Part shown: positions 15,801 to 23,991 of the stretch, one piece after another
Position numbering within the stretch: the first letter of the stretch is position 1
Layout: every line of letters starts with the position of its first letter
NCBI GenBank assembly: GCA_013359215.1
Contig: JABWCH010000033.1
Coordinates: 1 to 47,308 of the forward strand
Direction: 5' to 3'
Length of the DNA stretch: 47,308 nucleotides
Source: Candidatus Brocadiia bacterium
GTDB taxonomy: Bacteria; Planctomycetota; Uabimicrobiia; Uabimicrobiales; JABWCH01
The notes under the pieces: model-generated
Told to the model about the DNA's origin: nothing
What the model saw: only the letters and a program-made list of their open reading frames with translations
The model's database searches: none
Program-made: the position numbers and the translations under genes

Positions 15801-16766
15801 ATGAATCTAATACTTGTTACAGGCGGATGCGGATTTATTGGAGCAAATTTTATCCAATATATGTTTAGAACATATCCTCATCTTAGCATCGTGAATCTCG
15901 ACAAACTGACTTATGCAGGAAACCCAGATAACCTGAAAAACATTGCCCAATGTCTACAGTATCGCTTTATAAAAGGCGATATTTGTGACCAAGGGTTAGT
16001 GACAAAGCTATTTCAGGAATATCCTTTTGATGCTGTGGTTCATTTTGCTGCGGAATCTCATGTAGACCGTAGCATCACAGGGCCAGAAATATTTATTATC
16101 ACCAATGTGTTGGGGACTCAGATATTGCTAGAGGCAGCCAAAGCCCACTGGCAAAATCAGCTTAAAAATAAACGATTTGTTTATATTTCCACAGATGAAG
16201 TCTATGGTTCTCTAGGCGATAAAGGTTATTTTACAGAGCATTCTCCTATAGCACCGAACAGCCCTTATTCTGCAAGCAAGGCGGGAGCGGATCTATTAGC
16301 CCGTTCTTATGCTCATACTTTTGGATTCCCTGCTTTGGTTACGCGATGTTCGAATAATTATGGGCCTTACCAGCATGTTGAAAAGCTGATTCCTTTGATG
16401 ATATCGAATGCTCTACATGATAAACCATTGCCTGTTTATGGCGATGGCAAAAATATACGAGATTGGATTTTTGTAGAAGACCATTGCCGAGCGATTGACC
16501 TTGTTCTGCAAAAAGGCAAAGTAGGCGAAGCTTATAATGTCGGAGGCAATAATGAATGGCAGAATATCCAGATTGTGGAGATGATTCTTTCTATATTGAA
16601 TAAGCCCAAAAGCCTTATTCAGTATGTAAAAGACCGCCCTGGTCATGATAGAAGATATGCTATAGATGCTTCAAAAATTTCCCAAGAACTGGGTTGGCAG
16701 CCTAGAACAGAATTCCAGGCTGGCCTAAGACAAACCATAGAATGGTATCTAAAAATGGACAAATAA
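15801..16766 (+). CDS. rfbB: dTDP-glucose 4,6-dehydratase
   Basis: Converts dTDP-glucose to dTDP-4-keto-6-deoxyglucose, the second step towards dTDP-rhamnose and other deoxysugars of the cell surface. The protein has 321 residues, an extended SDR with VTGGCGFIGANF for NAD, the active-site STDEVYGSLG segment and YSASKAGAD (Tyr-x3-Lys). Near the C terminus are conserved DRPGHDRRYAID and LGWQPRTEF motifs. It is the first gene of a short dTDP-sugar cluster; rfbA follows after 161 nt, with a 29-codon frame between. Confidence 0.95.
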   Translation: MNLILVTGGCGFIGANFIQYMFRTYPHLSIVNLDKLTYAGNPDNLKNIAQCLQYRFIKGDICDQGLVTKLFQEYPFDAVVHFAAESHVDRSITGPEIFIITNVLGTQILLEAAKAHWQNQLKNKRFVYISTDEVYGSLGDKGYFTEHSPIAPNSPYSASKAGADLLARSYAHTFGFPALVTRCSNNYGPYQHVEKLIPLMISNALHDKPLPVYGDGKNIRDWIFVEDHCRAIDLVLQKGKVGEAYNVGGNNEWQNIQIVEMILSILNKPKSLIQYVKDRPGHDRRYAIDASKISQELGWQPRTEFQAGLRQTIEWYLKMDK

Positions 16767-16784
16767 TAAAGATAGGGATATTGT

Positions 16785-16874
16785 ATGGAATTAATATCTG
16801 GCCAAAAAAATCCTTTGCTCTCTGAAAAAGACCAAAGATTGTCCTTGATGAAAAATCTGCCTGAATTTTTTTAA
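16785..16874 (+). CDS. possible 29-residue peptide, TerD-like start
   Basis: A 29-codon frame begins with ATG at 16785, preceded by AGGGA at suitable distance. Its first residues (MELISGQKNPLLS) recall the N-terminal Lx-x-GQK-x-x-L of TerD/TerA stress proteins, after which it ends. It may be a real small protein, a remnant of a ter gene, or chance. Confidence 0.3.
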   Translation: MELISGQKNPLLSEKDQRLSLMKNLPEFF

Positions 16875-16927
16875 AATTAACCTAGTGCGATTGCATATTT
16901 TGGCTTATCATAAGGAAAGGATATCGA

Positions 16928-17797
16928 ATGAAAGGCATAGTTTTATCTGGCGGGGCTGGAACGAGGCTTTACCCTGCGACAAAGGCAATGAGCAAGCAAC
17001 TCTTGCCGATTTACGATAAACCCATGATTTACTACCCTATTTCGGTTTTAATGATGGCAGGGATACGAGATATGCTCATCATTTCTTCACCAGAAAGCAT
17101 AGATGATTTCAAGCAACTGCTTGGTTCTGGAGAACAATGGGGAGTCCAGTTTAGCTATTTGGTACAGAATAAGCCCGAAGGCATTGCCCATGCTGTTCTG
17201 ATTTCTAAAGAATATATAGGGCAAGATTCTTTTACCTTGATTTTAGGCGATAATATATTCTGGGGACATGGATTTTCTGATATATTGCGTGTTGCTGTGC
17301 AGCAAAAGCAAGGCAGCAGCATCTTCCTGTATTGGGTAAGCAAACCCGAACGCTATGGCGTTGCCTGTATAGGAGAAGGGAATAAAGTATTGGATATAGA
17401 AGAAAAGCCAAAGCAGCCAAAGTCCCATTGGGCGGTCACTGGTTTATACTGCTATGACCACCATGCTCCTGAATATGCAGCTCAACTCAAGCCTTCATCT
17501 CGGGGGGAATTAGAAATTACAGACCTCAGCCGATGCTATTTACAAAAAGGCCAGTTGAATGCGAGATTCATGGAAGAGGGAATTGCATGGCTGGACACAG
17601 GAACGCATGAATCCATGCTCCAGGCATCTATGTTTGTTCAGGCAATCCAGGAAAGGCAAGGTCTTTTGATTGCCTCCCCAGAAGAAATCGCTTATCGCCT
17701 GGGATATATTTCTGCCCAGCAGCTCCTCAAGCAAGCCGAGATCATGAAAAGCACAAACTACGGGAAAATATTGCTTCGGCTTGTTAACGAATCCTAA
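16928..17797 (+). CDS. rfbA: glucose-1-phosphate thymidylyltransferase
   Basis: Makes dTDP-glucose from glucose-1-phosphate and dTTP, the step before RfbB. The protein has 289 residues, the family's normal length. The nucleotide-binding start is GIVLSGGAGTRLYP with KQLLPIYDKPMIYYP. LILGDNIFWG carries the metal-binding Asp, and EEKPKQPKS and WLDTGTHESML follow. An AAGGA site precedes the ATG. It is followed after 15 nt by the rfbD remnant. Confidence 0.96.
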   Translation: MKGIVLSGGAGTRLYPATKAMSKQLLPIYDKPMIYYPISVLMMAGIRDMLIISSPESIDDFKQLLGSGEQWGVQFSYLVQNKPEGIAHAVLISKEYIGQDSFTLILGDNIFWGHGFSDILRVAVQQKQGSSIFLYWVSKPERYGVACIGEGNKVLDIEEKPKQPKSHWAVTGLYCYDHHAPEYAAQLKPSSRGELEITDLSRCYLQKGQLNARFMEEGIAWLDTGTHESMLQASMFVQAIQERQGLLIASPEEIAYRLGYISAQQLLKQAEIMKSTNYGKILLRLVNES

Positions 17798-17812
17798 TTT
17801 CAGGAAAATATC

Positions 17813-17926
17813 ATGAAAATTGTTGTGATAGGTTGCCGTGGTCAATTAGGCCAGGAAATGATGAAGCTTCTTCAGGGACAAGACTGCGAAGCCATTGGCA
17901 TAAACTATCTTTATGTTAATTTTTAG
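17813..17926 (+). pseudogene. rfbD: truncated dTDP-4-dehydrorhamnose reductase (rfbD remnant)
   Basis: The frame opens with MKIVVIGCRGQLGQEMMKLL, the NAD(P)-binding start of RfbD, preceded by AGGAAA. It loses similarity after about 30 residues and stops at 17924. The remaining some 250 residues are missing, and a hairpin repeat (17955-18042) follows at once. The third gene of the dTDP-rhamnose set therefore appears to have been cut off by deletion or repeat insertion. Confidence 0.75.
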
Positions 17927-17954
17927 CATAAACTATTGGAAAATAAAAATATAA

Positions 17955-18042
17955 AAGTTTTTAAAGGGGGTTTGGGGGAAAATTTTTACAAAAATTTTCC
18001 CCCAAATAAAAATCTCTTTGCATAACTCCTATTATTTAATTC
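17955..18042 (+). repeat. hairpin repeat family, copy A
   Basis: About 88 bp, almost identical in inverse orientation to 47221-47308. The core GGGGGAAAATTTTT (17974-17987) pairs perfectly with AAAAATTTTCCCCC (17990-18003) across a 2-nt loop. The unit then continues with ATCTCTTTGCATAACTCC. It sits between the rfbD remnant and the stop codon of the minus-strand gene at 18043. Confidence 0.85.
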
Positions 18043-18909
18043 TCATCTTAGTATAAAAAGCGCAAGATAAGGAATCCAGGAAAATTTTGTATACCTCTTT
18101 GCCATCACATAAAATGCTTCTGGCTCTGGCAGAGAATGAACCAAGGTTGCCATCTCCCATCCAAGTTTGGAATCAAGCTTTGTCGTGCTTACTAAGGAAT
18201 CCATGGCTTGGTGTTCTTGGCAGTAGGGAGCAAACCGAAAGCATATACCTTGGACAGGCTGGCTGTTCGTGGAAAAGGAGTCTATCTGGTAGTTCATTCT
18301 CTTGTTTTTGTGAATAGCATAAACTATTGCCCTGGATAATTTTGAAGCGTCTTTTTGTACAGCGATTTCGCAAGGGCTAAAAGGAGAAGCTTTCTGCTGG
18401 AGGGACAATAGAAATTGTTTTTCTAGGACAGATAGAGAGGCAAACAATCTAAAAAAAAGTTGGGTTTCTTTATACCATAGATTGGCCTGTTTTTTTTGTA
18501 TTGATTCCAGAGGAATACCAGGAATGGCTTTGGTTTCATTCCTCTTTTTAGGAATATAGGAAGAAATAGAAGGCAATACCCAGGATAGTAAAAAAGGATT
18601 GCCTTGGATTGCTTCGAATGTTTCCTGATCCATCAAGGTATTTCGTATAACTCTGGAATCTCTTCCCACCTGGTCTTTCCACCCACCAAAGGTTTCCATA
18701 AAAACCCAAACTTCTTTTTGGATATGATAAATGCAACAATTGTAATGATACAATGGCAGCATATATTTTTGTCCATCGTAATTTTCACAAAAAGCAAGAA
18801 CTGCATCCGTTAAACTGCTTTTCAATCCTTCGCTTTGAGCGAGAACCGAATAGCCTGCTGACCAAGGTGTTGATCCATAGATCCATTGAGAAATCATTTT
18901 TGTTTTCAT
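18043..18909 (-). CDS. unknown protein, possible GAP1-N2-like start
   Basis: The protein has 288 residues and no signal peptide. The opening QWIYGSTPWSAGYSVLAQS followed by GL resembles, from memory, the N-terminal domain of GTPase-associated protein 1 (GAP1-N2), an adaptor domain found in bacterial conflict-type gene sets. This is a motif impression only. The rest is unrecognised; a hydrophobic segment ends the protein (SWIPYLALFILR). No GTPase or TPR partner lies beside it. Its stop codon abuts hairpin repeat copy A. A second in-frame ATG lies at codon 5; no clear ribosome binding site decides between them. Confidence 0.6.
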   Translation of the reverse strand: MKTKMISQWIYGSTPWSAGYSVLAQSEGLKSSLTDAVLAFCENYDGQKYMLPLYHYNCCIYHIQKEVWVFMETFGGWKDQVGRDSRVIRNTLMDQETFEAIQGNPFLLSWVLPSISSYIPKKRNETKAIPGIPLESIQKKQANLWYKETQLFFRLFASLSVLEKQFLLSLQQKASPFSPCEIAVQKDASKLSRAIVYAIHKNKRMNYQIDSFSTNSQPVQGICFRFAPYCQEHQAMDSLVSTTKLDSKLGWEMATLVHSLPEPEAFYVMAKRYTKFSWIPYLALFILR

Positions 18910-18934
18910 ATAGGTACTAAGAAGTGAAATATAT

Positions 18935-19077
18935 GCCGAAAAAGCAAAAATTTTTATCGCGAATAAAACGAATGATCAAATGATACGAATAGTTTTTATA
19001 AAAATTTCATTCGCATAATTTGTATATTCGTGTCATTCGTGATTGATACCTGTTTGGCTTCGGCTTGTCTGAGATAG
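18935..19077 (+). repeat. composite intergenic repeat
   Basis: The first about 70 bp (GCCGAAAAAGC onward) match 23828-23899 directly. The last 48 bp (19030-19077) match 5868-5915 inverted. It belongs to the CACGAAT/ATTCGTG group of repeats in this window. Confidence 0.7.
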
Positions 19078-19154
19078 ATACAGTAAAATGTAAAAAAATG
19101 GAAAAAATGCTGGAGAAAAGGATAGGATTTTCTCCAAAACATTCCTTTTCTCTG

Positions 19155-19991
19155 CTAATACACAACACTGAATTTAGTTTCTGATACTTTATAGTTGCCA
19201 AAATAAACATCCAGTCGATACCTTCCTACTTGCCAGTTGCCAGGTTTATCCCAACCCCATCCACACCAGAAGTCAGCGTGTTTCCATGTATAAGGTACAT
19301 CGATGTTGATGGATGCTTTGCCTACAAAAGATCCGTCTTCGCGATAGTAGTATCCGACAACCAGAGGCTTTTGGTCTTGTATATTATAAAGCAAATTTTT
19401 CGCGCCGACAAGAAAAGAAATATACCTCGTGCTACTTTTATAGAATGTTGTGGTATAGGGTGTATTATCGTCGGGCTTGGTGTCATAGTTGCCTTCAAAA
19501 AGCTTTACAAATTCTAATTCGATATCATAAGGTCTTTTTACTTCAATAGTGCCATGATTTTGTATGGAGAAAAAGCTTTCTGCAAACTTTTCCTGGCTAA
19601 CCCAAAGCTCTACTCTATAGTTCCCCACAGGCCAGTTGCCAGGCTTTTCCCATCCCCATCCATGGGAAATATAAGAATAAGTCCACTCTTTTTTTATGGC
19701 AAACTCTGAAGAAACCTGTCCACGCAGCGTGTTATCGCTATTAAAGTATTTCCATAAAACTGTATGCGTCTGATCCTGGATATTGTATAGATGATTTTTT
19801 ACTTCTAGCTCACACCATATATAACGAGCATCATTTTTCAAAAATTGTATGCTGTATTGCCTTTGGTTTCTTGCTGGCGATGTTCCTCCAGCATTGAAAA
19901 ATTTAACCTGAGAAAGGGAAATGCCATGCAAGGCAAAAATATAAGAAGATAAAACCAAAAAGGAAAATAAAAATGACAAAGATTTTTTCAT
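19155..19991 (-). CDS. secreted protein with a duplicated domain, unknown function
   Basis: The protein has 278 residues with a signal peptide (MKKSLSFLFSFLVLSSYIFA), so it is exported. The mature part is two copies of one domain of about 110 residues. Each has (S/D)xRYI, then LYNIQDQ, then GWGW(E/D)KPGNWxVGxYR(V/L), and ends in a short beta strand (roughly residues 45-145 and 180-278). The doubled GWGW motif suggests an all-beta, aromatic-rich fold. I cannot name the family. GGGGAG precedes the ATG at good distance. The gene is monocistronic as far as can be seen. Confidence 0.75.
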   Translation of the reverse strand: MKKSLSFLFSFLVLSSYIFALHGISLSQVKFFNAGGTSPARNQRQYSIQFLKNDARYIWCELEVKNHLYNIQDQTHTVLWKYFNSDNTLRGQVSSEFAIKKEWTYSYISHGWGWEKPGNWPVGNYRVELWVSQEKFAESFFSIQNHGTIEVKRPYDIELEFVKLFEGNYDTKPDDNTPYTTTFYKSSTRYISFLVGAKNLLYNIQDQKPLVVGYYYREDGSFVGKASINIDVPYTWKHADFWCGWGWDKPGNWQVGRYRLDVYFGNYKVSETKFSVVY

Positions 19992-20103
19992 GAGTGTACT
20001 CCCCTTATTACTGTTTTTAAATATTGATAAAAAATTGTAAAATATCTTTTTATTTAAATATTACAATACTATTATAATAAAAATAGCAAAAAAAAACAAC
20101 AAT

Positions 20104-21300
20104 TTATCTTTCTGCAAAAATGCCAGGGCGTAAAAATTCGTATTCTTTTATGCTATCTTGAGTTAAACAAGAAAGATGGAATACTTTTTCGCCTTGTTTA
20201 ATAAGTAGCTTGAGTGTATTGTATTGGAAAAAATAGCTTTTTAGTAATGAGCAGGCAAGAGTAAAAAAAGATTTTTCCTGAGAAGCTAGAGTAAAAGACC
20301 ATACTTTGAGTACTTTATTAGAAGATTGAAGAATGAGAGAAGCTGAAACTCTAAGAGAGGTTGGATTTTCCAGATGGATCTGCCATAAATCGTCTTGCTG
20401 TACCATAAAAAACAGAAGTTTACACTCTCTTTCAGGCTGCTTTGGAAATGGCATTTTAGGGGTTACCTTTTTGACTTCGATGCTAGAATTTAAAGAAGGA
20501 GGCATCTTATGGTCAGATTTATAATAAAAAGAGACTATCTTTTCCATCCCTTTCGATAGCATCCAGTTGGCTCTCATTAAGGTGATAAAATCTCTATAAT
20601 TTCCCAGGAAAGGCTTTTGGTCGTTGGTAATATCCATGGGTATCCACATACCACCGAGAAAAACTTCTGTTATGGCATGGAGCTGGTTTCCTTCTAAAAA
20701 CCCAACATTGATTCTTGCCCCAATGTTGCATGCTCTCAAAATAGCGGCAAAAAGGCTTGCATATTCTGTGCAATCGCCTTTTCCTGTTATAGCTGCATAC
20801 TTTGCGCCATATTCTTGTTTTTGTAGCTGGTATTTTAAAGTATTGCGTACAAGAGAAAACGCTTTCTGTACAATCTCTAAAGGCTTTCCCTTTATCTGGT
20901 TTGCCAGGAAAAGAACTTCAGGGCTACAAGATTCGATGCCTGGCTCTTCCATCAAAAATCTCCGAGGAGCTAAAGGCAAAGATTCTTCAAAAGCATCCCA
21001 GCTATAAGATAAGCGGCAGGGCTTTATCAATGCTTTATATGTAAAGGAAAATTTTCTTTCTCCCTCTTTTATGGGAATAGAAAGCCAGGGATTCCCATGT
21101 TCATCCGTAGCTTCTTTAAAAGAGGAAGAACATTCTAAAGAGATAAGATTTTGTCTTAATGGCAAATCAAAAGGATAAGCAAGAAAAAAGCTAACAGGCT
21201 GGTATTTTTTCCCTTTATGAAACAAAATATTCACAGAATATGTGATTTCCCAGCAAGGACTCGACACAAAACAATTGTTTTTTTCTACAAGGGATTCCAA
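20104..21300 (-). CDS. transglutaminase-like cysteine protease/peptidase domain protein
   Basis: The protein has 398 residues. A transglutaminase core lies at about 130-230: GKGDCTEYASLFAAILRA (Cys near 173), LHAITEV (His near 207) and WIPMDIT (Asp near 221), the Cys-His-Asp triad of the family. Bacterial members are often proteases or peptidoglycan/amide hydrolases rather than cross-linkers. The flanking regions look like beta domains; there is no signal peptide. TTG at 21300 is the likely start, as AAGGA stands 7 nt before it and no ATG fits. It begins 10 nt after the NuoEF-like gene and is probably in that operon, though the functional link is unclear. Confidence 0.8.
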   Translation of the reverse strand: MESLVEKNNCFVSSPCWEITYSVNILFHKGKKYQPVSFFLAYPFDLPLRQNLISLECSSSFKEATDEHGNPWLSIPIKEGERKFSFTYKALIKPCRLSYSWDAFEESLPLAPRRFLMEEPGIESCSPEVLFLANQIKGKPLEIVQKAFSLVRNTLKYQLQKQEYGAKYAAITGKGDCTEYASLFAAILRACNIGARINVGFLEGNQLHAITEVFLGGMWIPMDITNDQKPFLGNYRDFITLMRANWMLSKGMEKIVSFYYKSDHKMPPSLNSSIEVKKVTPKMPFPKQPERECKLLFFMVQQDDLWQIHLENPTSLRVSASLILQSSNKVLKVWSFTLASQEKSFFTLACSLLKSYFFQYNTLKLLIKQGEKVFHLSCLTQDSIKEYEFLRPGIFAER

Positions 21301-21310
21301 GATGCTTTCC

Positions 21311-23704
21311 TTATATGGTTTGCAAAGGCAAAATTTCTATGGCATTTATAGGACATATACTTTTACAAACATCACAACGTGTACACTTTGTATTTTCGAT
21401 ATAAGCCTTTTGGTAAGGAGTAAAGGCAATCGCCTGGAATGGGCAATTCTGGGAGCATTTTGTGCAGCCAATGCATCTGTCTGTAACGCTATATTGAATC
21501 AAAGATTTGCATTTTTTAGCTGGACATATTCCCCGCGTATGAGCCAAAAATTCTTCTTTAAAATGGCGCAGGGAGGAAAGAACAGGATTGGGTGCTGTTT
21601 TGCCTAGTCCACAAAGACTCCCCTCTCGTATGGATTGTCCAAGAGATTCCATCTCCTGGATTTCTTCTTCTTTGGCTTTGCCTTGCGTTAGCCTTTCCAG
21701 AATCAAAAGCATTTTTTTTGTGCCAACCCGACAATAAGTGCATTTCCCGCACGATTCGCTTTGGGTAAAAGATAAAAAATATCGGGAAATTTCTACCATG
21801 CAGTCACTATCATCCAATACCACCATTCCGCCTGACCCCATGATCGCGCCATGAGAAACGAGGCTTTCGTAATCTACTGGTGTATCGGCAAGAGAATAGG
21901 GAATGCAACCGCCCGAAGGCCCGCCAATCTGGATGGCTTTGCATGTACCCTTTGCAACACCTCCTCCAATTTTTTCTACGATTTCTCTAAGGGTAATTCC
22001 CATAGGTACTTCTACGAGTCCGCCTCTAAGTACTTTGCCAGCAAGAGCAAAGGTCTTTGTACCTTTGCTGCCTTGCGTTCCTATCTGGGCAAAAGCATTG
22101 TTTTCTTGCCTTAGTATCCACGGTATCATAGCAAAAGTTTCTACATTATTGACCAGGGTAGGCTTATTTCTAAAGCCTTTTTCCGAAGGATAAGGCGGAC
22201 GATAGTGAGGCATACCGCTTTTGCCTTCCAGGGATGCAATTAAAGCTGTTTCTTCGCCACAGACAAAAGCACCAGCCCCTTCTACTACCTTAAGGTCAAA
22301 AGAATGATGGCTTCCTAGAATATTTTCGCCAAGAAGCTTCTTTTCCCTGCATATTTCCAGAGCATGGAGCATTCTTTTTACAGCAAGAGGGTATTCATGG
22401 CGAATATACAAAAAACCCTGCTTTGCTCCTATGCAGTAAGAAGCCACAATCATCCCTTCAATCACTCGAAAAGGATAGGATTCCAAAATCATGCGATCCA
22501 TAAAAGCACCTGGATCACCTTCATCACCGTTGCAAACAAGATATTTTTCGCTTTCAGGAGACTTGATCACATTGGCCCATTTCAAACCTGTGGGGAATCC
22601 GCCACCGCCTCTGCCCCTCAAGCCGCTTTCTTGTATCTGTTGCAAAATTTTCTGAGGATTTTTTTCTGCCAGGCATTGAGCTATGGCCTTCCATCCGCCA
22701 TGTCTGGCATAATCCTCAAAATTTAGAGGATCGCTCTGCCCACAGTTTTCCAAAGCAATGTACTGCTGGCCTGAAAAATAGGATAGATCCTCGCCTGTTG
22801 TTTTGGAATAAGAATTTTTTTCTAAGGTTTGCCAGGATTCCTGGGTATAGATTTTTTCCAAAAGACCATAGCATGCGCAATAGATCCGTTTTAGCATGCC
22901 TCGTACAGGCAAATTCTGGGTCAGCAAAGAACGAACCATGTCAGGCTTAATGTTGCCATAAAAATGGCTTTTTTCCTCCATGGCAATTTCCATAGAGGGA
23001 GCGCGGTAAGAATTTCCCATACAGCCAACACTCTTTACTATTGCATCCAGGCCAAGCGAATGGATTTGCTTTTGGGCCTCTTCATAGATTGTATAAGAGC
23101 CAGATGCTATGCAGCTTGAACACAAGCAAATCCTTACTTCTGCTGCTTTATCAGAAACTTTTGTGCAAGACAGTGTGGATGATTTTTTTTTCTGCTGGCT
23201 TTCTAAAAAATCCGATAGAACCTTTCCTACTGTCTGAGGCTGGACAAATCCATAAATTTCATTATCGATCTGCACGGCTGGGGCAAGCATACAACACCCA
23301 AGGCAAGCGACTTTTTCGACAGTAAAAAGCCCTGATGAATCAGTATCTTCCTGTTTTGCTATTTTTAAATGCTCTTTAAAAGCCTGGAAAATATTTTCAG
23401 CTCCTTTTACGTGGCAGGCTGTCCCAATACAGACCTTAATCCTATGTTTTCCTGCCACTTGCTGGCGAAAGCTAGTATAAAAAGTAGCCACACTCGCCAC
23501 ATCTCCGTACCGAATAGAGCTAATCTGGCATAGCCTTTCTAATACAGGAAGAGGAAGATAGTGGTATTTTTCCTGGATGGCCTGGAGAATAGGGATTAAA
23601 GATTCCTTTTCTCTGCCTAGCGATTCAACTAAAGAGTCTATAAATTCAAAAGAAAAAATTTCATTCTGCGCAATCTGTGGATTGTTTATATTTGTGGAGT
23701 CCAT
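21311..23704 (-). CDS. NuoE-NuoF-ferredoxin fusion (NADH diaphorase, hydrogenase/formate dehydrogenase type)
   Basis: Oxidises or reduces NAD(P)H through FMN and a chain of iron-sulfur clusters. The order in its 797 residues is as follows. NuoE-like thioredoxin fold (about 20-170) with [2Fe-2S] cysteines in CIGTACH and CLGCC. A second 2Fe-2S thioredoxin-like domain (190-275; CLCSSC, VGCMG). NuoF with FMN loop GRGGGGFPTG near 365, the NADH-site GDEGDPGAFMD and a [4Fe-4S] motif SCGKCTYCRVG near 652. Then two ferredoxin clusters CIGCTKCSQNCP (741) and CTRCDVCKSICP (775). This is the HydB/HndC layout with NuoE joined on. Partners would be an [FeFe]-hydrogenase or formate dehydrogenase, but none lies in the window. 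It follows fhs on the same strand, across a repeat-bearing 287-bp gap. Confidence 0.9.
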   Translation of the reverse strand: MDSTNINNPQIAQNEIFSFEFIDSLVESLGREKESLIPILQAIQEKYHYLPLPVLERLCQISSIRYGDVASVATFYTSFRQQVAGKHRIKVCIGTACHVKGAENIFQAFKEHLKIAKQEDTDSSGLFTVEKVACLGCCMLAPAVQIDNEIYGFVQPQTVGKVLSDFLESQQKKKSSTLSCTKVSDKAAEVRICLCSSCIASGSYTIYEEAQKQIHSLGLDAIVKSVGCMGNSYRAPSMEIAMEEKSHFYGNIKPDMVRSLLTQNLPVRGMLKRIYCACYGLLEKIYTQESWQTLEKNSYSKTTGEDLSYFSGQQYIALENCGQSDPLNFEDYARHGGWKAIAQCLAEKNPQKILQQIQESGLRGRGGGGFPTGLKWANVIKSPESEKYLVCNGDEGDPGAFMDRMILESYPFRVIEGMIVASYCIGAKQGFLYIRHEYPLAVKRMLHALEICREKKLLGENILGSHHSFDLKVVEGAGAFVCGEETALIASLEGKSGMPHYRPPYPSEKGFRNKPTLVNNVETFAMIPWILRQENNAFAQIGTQGSKGTKTFALAGKVLRGGLVEVPMGITLREIVEKIGGGVAKGTCKAIQIGGPSGGCIPYSLADTPVDYESLVSHGAIMGSGGMVVLDDSDCMVEISRYFLSFTQSESCGKCTYCRVGTKKMLLILERLTQGKAKEEEIQEMESLGQSIREGSLCGLGKTAPNPVLSSLRHFKEEFLAHTRGICPAKKCKSLIQYSVTDRCIGCTKCSQNCPFQAIAFTPYQKAYIENTKCTRCDVCKSICPINAIEILPLQTI

Positions 23705-23827
23705 TTTATCTCTATTCCTAAGCCGATTGTGATTAAAGCACTTCTCGCTTGCTTTGTATACAGAGTATACATCGGATTCAAAGAAATTTATCCACAGATT
23801 ACATAGAATCTAACAAGTAAAATGTTT

Positions 23828-23900
23828 GCCAAAAAAGCAAAGATTTTTATCACGAATAAGACGAATGCTCGAATGGCACGAATAGTTTTTGTAAAATTTC
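23828..23900 (+). repeat. dispersed repeat, direct copy of 18935-19008
   Basis: About 72 bp match the copy at 18935 with scattered changes, including ACGAATAGTTTTT. It lies in the gap between fhs and the NuoEF-like gene, followed by a CGCGTAACCTGCGTAATCTGCGG-like unit. Confidence 0.7.
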
Positions 23901-23991
23901 AAGATTTTATCCGCGTAACCTGCGTAATCTGCGGATTATTTTATACATGATTTTTGTATGCAATATAACTGAGAACTGCTGTAGCTTTTTT

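Noticed and set aside
21311..23704. Complex I operon fragment
   Set aside because: No other nuo genes are adjacent, and the extra thioredoxin-like and ferredoxin domains fit the HydB/HndC type better, though this cannot be fully excluded.
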